DNA of 64,000 nucleotides from Castanea sativa (Eukaryota; Streptophyta; Magnoliopsida; Fagales; Fagaceae). Of the stretch, positions 10,401 through 20,240 are shown piece by piece (the stretch's first letter is position 1; every line of letters starts with the position of its first letter). The notes beneath the pieces were generated by a model. That model searched no databases and had not been told where the DNA came from. It was given only the letters and a program-made list of their open reading frames with translations. The stretch covers positions 3,449,501 to 3,513,500 of the forward strand of contig NC_134016.1 in the NCBI RefSeq assembly GCF_040712315.1. The letters run 5' to 3'. Position numbers and translations under genes: made by a program.

Positions 10401-11850
10401 AGACACCATTCTCACTCAAGCCCCTGTAGAGGAGTCTCCCCGTAGGAATATCCTGGATTTTGAGCTCATTAGCATCAAAATGACAAGAGCAATTATTGTG
10501 TAAACAAAACTTGTGCACTGATAAAAGATTCATGGCTACTTTAGGGACATGTAAAACATTTTTTAGTATAAACTTGTGATTTTTGGTATGAATAGAAGAA
10601 TTACCTATATTGTTGATTGGAAGGGTTTGACCATTACCTACAGTGACTTGTTCAGCACCCTTATACTGAGAAGGATTGGTAATATTGTTCAAGTTAGCTG
10701 TAAGGTGATCAGAAGTACCAGAATCAGCCAACCATGGATCTTGATTGCCAGTGATAGCAGCATTGGAGACACTAGCCATAGCTGCAAGTTTGGTTGGAGG
10801 ATTTTTGCCTTGATAAGCAAAATCCATTCTGTGATAGCAATCCCGTCCTGAATGTCCTGTTTTTCCACAAATCTGACACACAGGACGACCAGAATCAGCT
10901 GTATAGGACTGATTTCCAAATTGAGCATTATATTGGTTCTGATGTGGAGAAAAATTCTGATGAGAAGAACCACCAGGAGAAAAATTCTGATGAGAAAAAC
11001 CACCATTGTTGTTGTTATATCTGCCACCACCTCTTCCTCTATTAGAGCCATTGCGGCCCCTACCTCTACCAGACCCTTGATTTTGAGTGTTGCTTCCATT
11101 AGGTCTAGAATTAGAGGCAAACATGGCCAGAGATGGAGGAATAGACTCAAGATTCTCAACCATAGCCTGTTCTTCACTCTGTAACATAATGGAGAGTTGC
11201 TCATACGTGATTGGATCACTCCTAGTGCGAATAGCTGAGCAAAAGTGAGCAAAGTCTTTAGGCAAGCCTCGAAGAACAATACAAATCAGTTCTTCATTAT
11301 CAACCACAACACCTACAGCAAGAAGCTTGTCTCTTGCAATCTTGATCTTTTGCAAGAACACATTCACAGTATCATTTCCTTTCTTGAGGCTTTGTAGCTC
11401 AAGCTTCAAATTCAGAATGTTAGCTCTTGAAGTAGATGTGAATCTTTGTTCCAAAGTATTCCAAGCCTCTCGAGAGCTTGTAATCCCAACCACAAGAGAG
11501 AACACTTGTGGAGTCAGTGTGGAATTGATCAAAGAAAGTAAGGCCTTATCTTTAATTTTCCACGCTGAGTACTCAGGATTCACATTCACAGTGGAAGAAC
11601 CTTGAGTATCAAGAAGAAATTGACATGGCTGTGGCACAGTGCCATCAATATGATCAAACAGTGAATAAGCTTCAAGAATGGTGACAAGTTGATGCCTCCA
11701 TGGTATAAAATTTGTGTAGTCTAACTTGATTGACATCAAGTTTGACATGTTAGAGAGGAGTAGTAGTGGAGATTGCAATGATGGAGTGTGAGTTGTGGAA
11801 GGAGAGCTAGTGCTAGATGTGGAAGCAGTGGTGGAAGCTGTGGAAGCCAT
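7351..11850 (-). CDS. Copia gag-pol polyprotein (1,499 aa, intact)
   Basis: This is a single frame with no internal stop. The longest frame opens at an ATG at 11,871 that overlaps the LTR/primer-binding-site junction, so the next ATG (MASTAST, 11,850) is the better start. Residue numbers here count from the 11,871 ATG. Gag has a CCHC knuckle CQICGKTGHSGRDC at 332-345. Protease DSG is at 383-385. The pre-integrase WHHRLGH motif is at 531. Integrase DD35E is D596, D659, E695. RT has LDVRNAF (D1084) and YVDDI (DD 1171-1172). RNase H has D1332/D1334, E1373 and D1409, followed by HARTKH and ADVFTKSL. The last 20 or so residues are read through the polypurine tract into the 3' LTR. All catalytic residues that I can check are present. 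Confidence 0.93.
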   Translation of the reverse strand: MASTASTTASTSSTSSPSTTHTPSLQSPLLLLSNMSNLMSIKLDYTNFIPWRHQLVTILEAYSLFDHIDGTVPQPCQFLLDTQGSSTVNVNPEYSAWKIKDKALLSLINSTLTPQVFSLVVGITSSREAWNTLEQRFTSTSRANILNLKLELQSLKKGNDTVNVFLQKIKIARDKLLAVGVVVDNEELICIVLRGLPKDFAHFCSAIRTRSDPITYEQLSIMLQSEEQAMVENLESIPPSLAMFASNSRPNGSNTQNQGSGRGRGRNGSNRGRGGGRYNNNNGGFSHQNFSPGGSSHQNFSPHQNQYNAQFGNQSYTADSGRPVCQICGKTGHSGRDCYHRMDFAYQGKNPPTKLAAMASVSNAAITGNQDPWLADSGTSDHLTANLNNITNPSQYKGAEQVTVGNGQTLPINNIGNSSIHTKNHKFILKNVLHVPKVAMNLLSVHKFCLHNNCSCHFDANELKIQDIPTGRLLYRGLSENGVYPIYSNLQVKPSSFTHPSFNSAPTASPSAFNISRSNKWLLWHHRLGHPSDNVLHSAISVLEHSDVFKLNSDVVTHCKHCLSGKMHRLPFVKSNNQSTAPLALIHGDVWGPAPIISENGFKYYLVLVDDYTKFTWVYLLKLKSDVFNIFKHFKTTVESQLNLKVKTFRSDGGGEFSSKAFAEFCSSQGIIHQFSCPHTPQQNGVAERKHRHLIECSLTMLSLSKLPLSYWSYAVATATHIINRLPTPNLHNRSPWELLFNSVPDLTHLRVFGCTCFPFLKPYNTHKLQPRTKPCVFLGYPAYSKGYICYEPSSHKIYLSRHVLFNENEFLGSEVSSLSIGLSNSAATSQFSTFPAWLSYLLHTSPPSIHTSYPTAPVLAPLLSQSSDSLLTQSITPAPVSQLSAPNAQISPTSNTPLAEMPHTIPPSTASIITESLSTASRSPDIVPPVVIPTTNTHPMVTRSKAGISKPKAYAAKPTPIDYTLTEPPTYKVAAQFPQWCSAMDEEFEALQRQGTWSLVPPSSSQNVVGCKWVFKLKHNSDGSISRYKARLVAKGFHQQYGVDFEETFSPVIKPPTIRIILSLPVHFNWPLRQLDVRNAFLHGLLKEEVHMVQPPGYIDPIHPNYVCKLHKSLYGLKQAPRAWFDRFSTQLLHLGFHASLADSSLFIFRQGKILVYLLVYVDDIVLTGNNPSFLNALIQQLSHAFELMDLGDLHYFLGLQITRTAKGLFLNQAKYAHDLLARHNMLTSKPVSTPCAPHMRLVPNEGSLLADPHPYRSLVGSLHYLTFTRPDLSFAVHQVCQFMSKPTDVHLIAAKRILRYLNGTMDYGIFLQPGPLSLSAFSDSDWAGDPYDRRSTTGYLVYLGYNPITWSAKKQLTVSRSSTESEYRALASTAAELCWLRQLLKDLGIFLSSPPKLWCDNISALAIASNPVFHARTKHIEVDYHFIRDRVLRKDLQVKFIVTADQLADVFTKSLPTARFQFLRSKIMVSLAPLILRGDERGRHSLPDLPNPIATAR
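7409..7420 (-). other. Copia polypurine tract
   Basis: The minus strand reads TTTGAGGGGGGA immediately before the TG of the 3' LTR. This is the expected primer for plus-strand DNA synthesis, and it fixes the LTR start. Confidence 0.85.
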
Positions 11851-11858
11851 GGAAAGTG

Positions 11859-11870
11859 GCTCTGATACCA
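11859..11870 (-). other. Primer-binding site, initiator tRNA-Met
   Basis: The minus strand reads TGGTATCAGAGC, the exact complement of the 3' end of plant initiator tRNA-Met, the standard copia primer. It directly abuts the CA end of the 5' LTR remnant, with no spacer. Confidence 0.93.
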
Positions 11871-11951
11871 TGAAAAGGAAGATGAAAAGCTTGAAAGAAA
11901 GAAACGAAAGTTGAGAGAAAAAAAACTGTAATGGAGAATTCTAGAAATTGT
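11871..11951 (-). repeat. Copia 5' LTR remnant (81 bp)
   Basis: It matches the last 81 bp of the 3' LTR with two differences. Homology ends abruptly at 11,951 and NLR sequence begins. The missing part is all of U3 and perhaps the first 15 nt of R, judged from the TATA box in the intact LTR. The remnant is thus close to R-U5. Confidence 0.9.
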
Positions 11952-14332
11952 GCAACGTAGACGCCCAAGGGTGGGAACTTGTTCACAATTTTCGCAGTGT
12001 TCTAAATTTATCTGGATCAAATTGTCAAAAAGCGACATCCATGATGGGAATTTCTTTCCATCAAAGCCATAAATTGTTATGGATTTCAAATTTTGATGAG
12101 GACGGAGGCCTTCCAACACTTCTTCGTCATTACCATAGTTGACTTCTCTAAATAAACGAAGACACCAGTAAAATCTTAATCGGTTTATTTTCGCCCTTAG
12201 TGCTAAATGTGCGCTTCTAGCTTCTTCTTGATCTCTCACATTCTCTAGATTATCGATGTCTAATTCTCCACTAAGCTGTTCCAAGCATCCCAATTCCTTG
12301 ATTTGCTCACCTGCAACTTTACCCACTCTGAAAAATGACAATGTTCGTAGACATTTCAAATTCCCCATATCTTTTAGCGGTCGGTATTCATCATAACGAG
12401 TAACATGCAAATGCCTCAAGTTAACCAAATTTTTTAAATCTTTTGGAAGCTCTCTGAGACTATGGCAATCTTCAAGTCTTAAAGTTTGCAAATTGTAGAG
12501 CTTGGTGATGGAGTTTGGTAATGCTTTGATTTTAGTCTCTGAGATGTCGAGAAGCCTCAAGTGTACCAAGCAACCAATTGAGTTTGATAACTCTGTTATC
12601 TCCCCAGATAATTTTAGAACACGCAAACATCTAAAATCTGATAATATATTTCCACACATAGCATTTTTTGAAACAAGTGTGCGCAATCTCCGAACATGAT
12701 CATTTGAAAGTGGCACTTTTGATACTGTTTCATTATCATATTGGATTAATAAATGTCGTACATGATTGATTTCATCTCGTGAATCCTCCTTCAAAATCAA
12801 AGTTTCAAATTTTCAAATTGAGAGGGCAAGATCATGTACCAAATCATACATCTTACAACTTATAATATTATCATACACATCTTTTTCCGCATCCTGGAAT
12901 AAGGAGTTTGCTAACAAAATATCAAAATGCATGTTACCAATATCCTCCATCACCAAACTACTTCCTTGAGATGGTTGAAGGAACCCTTCGGCCACCCTAA
13001 GCTGAATTAATTCTTCCTTTTTAATCTCATGATCTTTAGGAAAAATTGAACAATATGCAAAACATTTTTTAAGAGATGGTGATGGAAGATGATTGAAGCT
13101 CAATTTTAATATTTGTAGCATTTCATTGCTACCATGTTCGGAATTCCAAATTTCATTATCTCGAATGGCTAACCATTTATTTTTCTCTTTTTTACTACAC
13201 ATTATCCCTCCTAAAACTTTTGCAGCTAATGGAACCCCTCCACATTTTTTGGCAATATCCCTTCCAATAGCCTCCAAATCTAGAGTTAGTGGAACTCTTT
13301 CATTAGGAGATACTTTTTTCTTGATTATGGACCAACATTCATTATCTGAAAGTTTTTCCAAGTGACATTGGGGAAGTGTCCCAGTGATATTTGCCACATT
13401 GTCTTTACGAGTTGTTACAATAATGTTGTTTCCAATATTTGAAGTAATTCCCAACAAACAACTTATTAAAGTATCCCATTTAAGTGACTCTTCATTCCAT
13501 ACATCATCAAGGACTAGAAGATATCTTCCTTCATCCAACTCTTTTTTAACTTTTTCAAGTATTGCATTGTTTGTTCTAATAGACTTGAGTTACCTGTAAG
13601 TGATTCTAGAATGCCTCTTAAAATATTTTTTTCATCAAAATCATCAGAGACACATACCCATATTTTCTTATTGAAATGACTCTTTACTAGCTCATGATTG
13701 TAGACCAGTTTTGCTAAAGTTGTTTTCCCCAAACCCGCCATTCCTACTATGGGAATCACTGAGAGTTTTTCACTAGTTGAATTTGTCACTAACTCCACTA
13801 TTTCTGAAACATGGTCTTCCCTTCCTACAACTTCTGAATTATCAATAACGCTGTTTGTCTCTCGGTTTAGCATAGTATCAAGATTAGCATTTATTGATTC
13901 GGCTCTAATAAGTCCAAATCTAATTGCTTCATCATAAACCCTTTTCAGTGAATCAGCAATAGTCTTAACTTTGTTGGCCATCTTGAAACGGAATGCAATG
14001 GGATTTGAAAATGAAAAGAAGAAGCATACCTTTCTCTTCATTTGGTTTCGGATCTCTACCTTTCGCCGAAGAAGCTCGTAAGCAAGCTCATCTAGCACGT
14101 CATCAGCATCATAAGCAACTTTTTCAAGCCTCTGCAGCCAAAGCCTCACGCTCTCTTCTCCCACTTGCCTTTTCTCTGCATCAGCTAGCACAGCTTGAAC
14201 CATCTCTACTGAGTCACGAAGCCGTGTCAGCTCATCCTTGAAGCCCCAAGCAAGGCCAATCTGGTCAGTAACCAGTGTTATCAGATTTCCTAGTATTCCC
14301 TTAGCAAATTCAGTAACGATAGCCTCAGCCAT
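11952..14332 (-). pseudogene. NLR A, 5' segment: coiled coil, NB-ARC and first LRRs
   Basis: Three reading segments belong together. 14,332 to about 13,570 is the coiled coil and first NB-ARC half, ending in SSLLEQ. About 13,577 to 12,813 (in another frame) runs from kinase-2 to LVHDLALSI and a TGA stop. 12,812 to 11,952 is in the same frame as the second part, starts KFETLILKEDS, and contains LRRs such as LRLLDISETKIKALP. The frameshift fits loss of 4 bp from an ACAA-type short repeat, because the other frame resumes with [21 protein letters not shown] replaces the usual LIQLWMAEGF, another sign of relaxed constraint. Confidence 0.88.
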
Positions 14333-14430
14333 GTCTTCTTTGGTACTCAGGTAAGTCACAAATATGCTGGAAGTATTTGGGAAGTAGAGAAGAATTGTGA
14401 CGATAAAGAATAGCAGTAACTATTTACAGA

Positions 14431-14440
14431 GTATTTATAT
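14431..14440 (-). promoter_or_regulatory. Candidate TATA box of NLR A
   Basis: The minus-strand ATATAAATAC lies about 100 bp upstream of the ATG at 14,332. The intervening leader (…ACAATTCTTCTCTACTTCCC…) recurs in related form upstream of the NLR relic at 26,427 and at about 37,130-37,165, so it is a conserved part of this NLR family's 5' end. Confidence 0.5.
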
Positions 14441-14849
14441 TTATCCAAAAAGATAAAAAGCAACTACTATTATTTTTAGTGGGCAACTTTTTTCTTTCTT
14501 ATTTTTTAGTGGGGAACTTTTTTTTTTTTTTTTTCACACGTCTATCAGGTCCGTGTCTTTTTTCTAAAAGAATCTTTATGGGATGGGATATGACCATATG
14601 CTGGACCTTGTACATCATCCTTAAAGATTGGGTTAAATCTTGACATATACTCATACATTTTTAAAATTATGTATTAAAATTTTCTCAAACTCAAAAGAAA
14701 TATATACGTATTGAAAACACAAATTTGGGTTAAAATGTGAAATCAAGAAATTTGGGTTCTTGTTCATAAAAATAAAAAAAAAATCAATAAATTTTAGATA
14801 AAATTGTGAAATTATCTTAAATCAAATCTTAAGGACTCTCTAAAAAAAG
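14441..14849. repeat. NLR A upstream region with a repeat-family fragment
   Basis: There is no gene. About 14,530-14,660 (cacacgtctatcagg, then ttttttctaaaag) is similar to 24,520-24,650 and, inverted, to 16,925-17,040. The rest is AT-rich single-copy-looking sequence. Confidence 0.5.
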
Positions 14850-14969
14850 TGAGTATGCAACATGTGCAACAGTAAATATGTGATAATTATTACTGTTAAG
14901 ATTTGAGATAAATATAGATATTTGATTATATTTAAGTAGACTCAAAAAGAATCTCTAAGCTGGTTTTTG

Positions 14970-15015
<46 letters not shown>

Positions 15016-16312
15016 TGGATGTTCTTAGGACATTTATTAATGAGCTTTTTTTTTTAATCCGAATTTGAGATTTATGTCTTAGTTCATTGAATTTTGTGTG
15101 TTTATTAATCACCAAAATAGCCAAGCATGAGATAAGACATAATTAAAAGAATGAACAACAAAATAGCATTGAAGTTATTAACCAGTGTGTGGGTGTTGGT
15201 TTATTCATTTTTTGGGCTAGGTCTTAGTTTAGCTTTTTTTTAACCCTTATATTCCTTCATTCTCTCTTTCCAATCAGGAACAATTTGCAAAAAAAAATTC
15301 TGCATTTGAGGCAATATACATTAATTTTGTGAAAATGCTCCAAAACTTTTTTTTATTTTTTTTCCCTTTATCGTCATTTACTACACGAATGTAGAACAAA
15401 AATGGATAAACCGGAAGAACAAAGATGCAAATTAACAGCAAACGGATATGTAATTTTGTAAAACCAAAATCCCAGCTGAGCCTAAATAGAAAAAAAAAAT
15501 CCCACAATTGAAGCATTGATAGTGATTAGGGCCTCAAATTTTATATTTTAAGGATAAAAAGGATGATAGCATAAAGAGAACCAATATTGTGTTTGTAGAA
15601 AGTGTGATTTTTCTAGATAATGATGATTAACGTTTTGGATAGTTTTAACTTTTAAGAGTGACAAACTACTATAGAAGAGTAATGAAAAAAAAAAATAAAG
15701 AAAAAATTACACATCTTAAAAAATATAGTAAAAAACGAATGATGAGGATGATTTGAAGTGGGAATGTTTTGATTTGGAGGCTTACATAAATAATGTTGTG
15801 ACATTTGCTTTATAAAAAACACCTGCAAAATAATTATTTTTGGCTATTTAATTTCACTTATTTATGTATTTCTCTTGGATTTATTTATTAACAATTTAAT
15901 GTGATTTTGTCTTAAAATAAATGAATTGCCTTGTTTTTTTTTTTTTTCCTTGTAGCAGTAGCAATAGAGACTAGGCTAATTGTGTGCACTATATGTGTTT
16001 AGAAGCTTTTTTTTAGTCGAAAAATTCCATTCATCACAATTTGAAATTATGCCTTAATCCAAATAGTCTAGACTCCATAATGGGAACAGACAGTCCAAAA
16101 AATGAATAAATCTACACCCACGCATTGGATAATAACTTCTATGCTATTTTGTTGTCTATTTTTAAAATTATGTCTCATCTTAGGCTTGGCTATTTTGGTT
16201 ATTAACAAACACTTAATTCTCATTGAACTAAGGCATAAACCTCAAATTGGGGGTAAATAAAAAATTTTGACATTAAAATAATAATTCTCTAAGATGGTTT
16301 TTGATAAAATCA

Positions 16313-16346
<34 letters not shown>

Positions 16347-17640
16347 GTGTGTGTGTATTCATACGTAAATTTTCAAATTATGATTTCAAAGGAATGAGTA
16401 AAGCGAGTGAGTCCAAGTCTTTATCCAAGGGTGAAACCAAAAATTTTTGTTTGAGGGGCCGATTTGTGTTGCTAATTTATTAGTCTATACAAACTTTAAT
16501 ATGAATACACAAACACATGCTTCTATACACATACACAAAAATTAGTATCTTTCATAATAAATTCTCAAAATTAAATGTTTTATAGAATTAATCTTTTACC
16601 GTCTTCCATAGTGAAATCCTTACAATTTTCATTTTCAATATAAGTTACCAAATTGCCTACAATTGTGAGTAAAAAAATTTCAATTGAATTAATGAAGAGT
16701 TCAAAGACATGAATGATCCAAAACTTTAAAAAATATGAGAACACATTTTACCATAAAAAATAAATTTAAAAAACAATACGTTCTCTATAACTACTAGACA
16801 AATTGGGCAATATATTTAAGAACATTATTGGACCAACTCAAATAATTAGAGGCCAAGTTACATTTTTGAGGGTTAATTATTAAAATATTAAATATTTAGG
16901 GATAGGCCCCCACCCTAACATGTAGCTCCGCACTTTATCAAGATCTACCCAAATCTTAATGACGATCTCCAAGACTACAAGCTCCAGCACATAAGGCTCC
17001 TTTTAGAAAAAAGACACGTACGTGATAAACGTGTGAAAAAAGATGTTCCCATTGAAAAAAAGAAAGAAAGAAAATATTTGTTGCTTTTATCCTTTTTTTT
17101 TTTTTTTTTTGATAAATAATAGTAGGATTTTGTTAATGTGTATCCTAAAAGTATATAATAATTAATTATTTTTAAAAATATTTTATCAAGAATTGAAAAA
17201 GTATTGACAGCTTTTTTAATTTTTGAGAAAAATATTTCTAAAAATCGATAGTTTAATATGTGCTCTAAGGGCATACATTAATCGGACCCATAATAATATA
17301 ATTAATACTAGTAGTTGCCGCTTGGTAGTATTTCAAGGTAAACATAAATTTTTTTTATTAAATTTTTTACAATGTAATATCTATAAATCTCACTTAATTT
17401 ATTGGTAAGCTTTGAGATTTTATTTTTATTTTATTTATTTATCTCCTTTCATTTTTTTTTTTTTTTACATTTATGCATTTGTACATTCAAATTCTAAACT
17501 AATCTCATCCCTATATATATATATGTGTGTGTGTGTGTTTGTGTGTATTTCTCGAAAAAAAAATCTAAAACTAATCACAATTATTAAAAATTGAAAAGAA
17601 AAATTACATCTCACTTGGTCTAAACCATTGTTCTCCATTC
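14850..17640. repeat. Duplicated block X (14,850-15,840) and Y (15,840-17,420), plus a short tail
   Basis: There is no gene. X recurs directly at 23,270-24,270. Y recurs in inverted orientation at 24,290-25,220. The tail 17,460-17,640 recurs directly at 25,220-25,350. Within this block, 14,950-15,230 and 16,060-16,310 are themselves inverted copies. Long (TA)n runs occur at 14,974-15,009 and 16,313-16,344. The ATG frames are in (TA)n or poly-T runs and are not genes. Confidence 0.75.
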
Positions 17641-17835
17641 TTCATCAATGAATCTTCCATGAAATTTCTTGTTTGGCAGGCTCCTCCTCCTGGATGTCAT
17701 TACTCTAAAAATCTAATATTCAAATTCCCTTCCATTATTGTAACAATTAAATTATTAAAATTATCTTCTCATATTTTTATGGTAATTGATTGAATCAATT
17801 GATCTAAACAGTTATAAACTGTATTATCTTGTGAT

Positions 17836-18345
17836 TGTTAGACTAATGGTTAAGAGCCTGTTTGAATGAGTGGGTTTTTGAATCATATCACTCAGTTTTC
17901 ATAACTGAGTTCTCAAAACATGTGGGTCCTACAAAAAAATTTGTGTTTGACTTAGTTTTCAACACTTGTTTCCATTACTCAAAACTCAAAAATTTGAGTT
18001 AGAGTGATGAAAATAAGAAATAGCAAATGGATGTTTTCAAAAATTGAAAACTGAGTTATGAGTTTTGAAAATTAAGTTATGAAAACTGAGCTATCTCTAA
18101 ACCAAACGGGCTCTAAGTGATTAAATTTACTATTTCCTAAAAGTTTTAAAGCAGGAGATCCTGTGTTCGATCCCTGACTTTACTCTACTTCCCATTTAAA
18201 ATGTTAAATTCCCACTTGTTGGGCCCCTACTTATTAAGGGAAAGTTTAGACCCACAAGTAAGGGGGAGTGGTAGACTAATGGTTAAGTGATTAAATTCAT
18301 CATTTTCTAAAAGTTTAAGTTTTTGGGACAATTGGTAATTTAACG
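17836..18345. mobile_element. TRIM-like small LTR element with a nested MITE
   Basis: The element is absent from the sister copy at 30,690. It is flanked by GTGAT at 17,831-17,835 and 18,346-18,350, starts TGTTAGAC and ends TTTAACG. Terminal repeats share gactaatggttaagtgatt (17,841, split by the MITE, and 18,272). The internal part has the sequence aggagatcctgtgttcga, seen just after the Met primer site in TRIMs, and an AAGGGGGAG polypurine tract before the second repeat. No coding capacity is visible. The end of the first terminal repeat and part of the primer site are deleted. Confidence 0.72.
17854..18113. mobile_element. Tourist-like (PIF/Harbinger) MITE, 260 bp
   Basis: Terminal inverted repeats are GAGCCTGTTTG on the left and CCAAACGGGCTC on the right, with TAA at 17,851-17,853 and 18,114-18,116 as a 3-bp target-site duplication. 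It is nested in the first terminal repeat of the TRIM. Inside are AT-rich fold-back arms and no coding sequence. Confidence 0.8.
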
Positions 18346-18535
18346 GTGATATCATATCTTAATTGATATATGGTTTTGTACATGGTTGATAGTTTTGAAT
18401 TGATGTTCAATACTTGTGTGTATATAGTACTAGTAGGAATCATATTGAATTACTCTGTTAATATGTGTATTGTCTCGTATTTCTGGTTTTATGGTAATTT
18501 GTTGAATTAATTGATTAAATAATTTGTAATATTTA

Positions 18536-18752
18536 GGATTAATTTGGATACAATTGAAAACACTGTAGTATAATAATTTCTAAATATATAAATAATACTA
18601 TGATACCTATTTTTAATGAAAAGGTCGTTGAGAAATGAGATTTGTAGGTCCTATAAATGATGCACAGATCCACCAGTGTGCACTATTTACACAGAAAAAT
18701 CAAACTAAAAAAACGCAAATGCTGGACGTGGGAAGCGCGTCCAAACGCTTCC
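18536..18752. mobile_element. Tourist-like MITE, 217 bp
   Basis: The ends are GGATTAATTTGGATAC and CGTCCAAACGCTTCC, with TTA on both sides (18,533-18,535 and 18,753-18,755). The internal sequence (aaaacactgtag, then acctatttttaatgaaaa) is the same family as the element at 35,554-35,817. Confidence 0.7.
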
Positions 18753-20240
18753 TTAGGTTTTTTTTTTTTTAAAGACTCCTATAGGTTAACCCGAACTTAC
18801 TTTGATTTTGCATAGATCTAAAACAAACAGTGAATTCAGATACTTTTGATCTGAAACCGATCAGTTTCTCATGTTCACATTCACACTTCAATAATTTTCA
18901 CCTCAATTATTACAAATTCTGATCACTTTTGTCTTTTTAAGTCAAATATTACAAATTTTGATCACTTCTGAACATTTCAGGTTAGGCACTTTACAGTTCA
19001 CATGCAATTGTCTTCAACCAATTTCAAAATCTCTTTTGATAGTACAAAGTGCATAGTCACTTTCTGCCTTATCTCTTCACATCTTCCGAGAAATCATGTT
19101 GTGCTCGTTTGGCGGGACTCCTCTGAGTGCCACTCCCTTGGCAACAATATTTGACCTTTCAACCATTATTATATAATATTAATTAAACGATTAGTTTACC
19201 TTCAATGTTTAAGAAAAAAAAAACTTATAGGATGATTATTATGGGTGGTAAAATCTCACACAATTCATAAATTCGATATGACCAATTCATTTATAAATTC
19301 ATCATGAGTTGATATTAAATGAGTTCGGGTCATATTTGGGTTGACATGGCTAACCCGCTTGACTCATTTGACCCATTTGGCTTATAAAGTTATTAGTTAT
19401 TTTGATATTATTGCTTAATTTATGATTATTTTTAAATGTTTATTACTATATTTATTGTTATAATTGTATTTTAATTTTTTTAGAGCCAATTGTATTTTAA
19501 TTTTACATATATGAGAATTGATACAAATTATATAGAATAGGTATGACCTATTAATCAAATAGATTATTAAACAGGTCATATGTATTGATTTTTACATGAC
19601 TTGTTAATTAAACGAGTTAAACGTGTCGGGTTAAGTCAACTTGTTTAATAAACAGGTTGTATTCGAGTTGAGGATTTCTAACACGTTTACTAAACCCATA
19701 TAATTCAATACTCATGGCTCGACATAACACAAACCCGACTCGTGAACTAGAATTGCCATCCTAATTTTGATCTTAACTAAACTCCTATTTTCATTGTCTA
19801 AAAGTAGTTTGATTAGGGTAGACTCAATCCAATCTTGACCCTAATCAATTTTGGGTGAAACCCAAACTCAATCATGTAGGGGGAAAAAAAATCAAATCCT
19901 ACCTGAGGTCTAAATTTTGGTCCTCTTTTTTGAGAATCGTGTCAAATCCAAACTCAGTATTAAAAAATAAATAAATAAATAAAATCTCACCCCAAGTCAA
20001 TTTTTTTTTTTTTTTGGTTGAGTAACACCCCAAGTCAAATTTTAGTAGCTGCTCTTTGTGTAAGGTCTGGTTGTAGTTTTTTTTTCCTGCACTTGGAGTA
20101 GTTGTTTTCCTTGGCTAATTGCCTGTAATTAAGCCTGGGATTTATACTTTTTTATTTTTTTTGGGTTTCTTTGTTTTTGCTCTTTTGGTTCGTTTTTAAT
20201 GAAAGTTTCTAATCAGTTCTCAAAAAAAAAAAAAAAAAAA

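Larger units (their letters stand above)
6928..11951 (-). mobile_element. Ty1/copia LTR retrotransposon inserted in the NLR A LRR exon
   Basis: The element is on the minus strand and carries a full 3' LTR (6,928-7,408), a polypurine tract, an intact gag-pol frame, a tRNA-Met primer-binding site (11,859-11,870) and only an 81-bp 5' LTR remnant (11,871-11,951). The two LTR segments differ at 2 of 81 positions. The flanks are NLR LRR sequence on both sides (VPTLGRLR on the right, SLKALEIREM on the left). No 5-bp target-site duplication is visible. Domain order (integrase before RT) is that of Ty1/copia. The gag and pol style resembles the Ale/Retrofit lineage, which I hold with modest confidence. 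Confidence 0.95.
5390..14332 (-). pseudogene. CNL-type NLR resistance gene A, disabled and interrupted by a copia element
   Basis: CNL proteins are intracellular immune receptors (coiled coil, NB-ARC switch, LRR sensor). Reading from the ATG at 14,332 (MAEAIVTEF, the usual CNL start) one sees an Rx-N type coiled coil (residues 1 to about 140, with DADDVLDELAYE), the P-loop GMAGLGKTT (residues 197-205, 13,718-13,744), kinase-2 [11 protein letters not shown] (13,491-13,523), GLPL as CGGVPLAAK (13,221-13,244), [16 protein letters not shown] (13,032-13,064) and an MHD position reading MYD (12,843-12,851). LRRs follow from 12,812 to 11,952 and resume at 6,927-5,390. An upstream in-frame GTG at 14,359 is not a credible start. 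Lesions: a frameshift near 13,563-13,576, TGA at 12,813-12,815, and the 5-kb insertion. It cannot encode a full protein. Confidence 0.9.

Noticed and set aside
8214..11279. Several long frames of 130-220 codons on the minus strand and shorter ones on the plus strand inside the copia element
   Set aside because: They are alternative frames of the gag-pol gene, Leu-rich, with no domain. The 1,499-codon frame explains the sequence.
14333..14359. Upstream extension of NLR A starting at GTG (MTYLSTKED)
   Set aside because: A non-ATG start in a plant gene is unlikely, and the relic at 26,427 starts at the equivalent MAE position.
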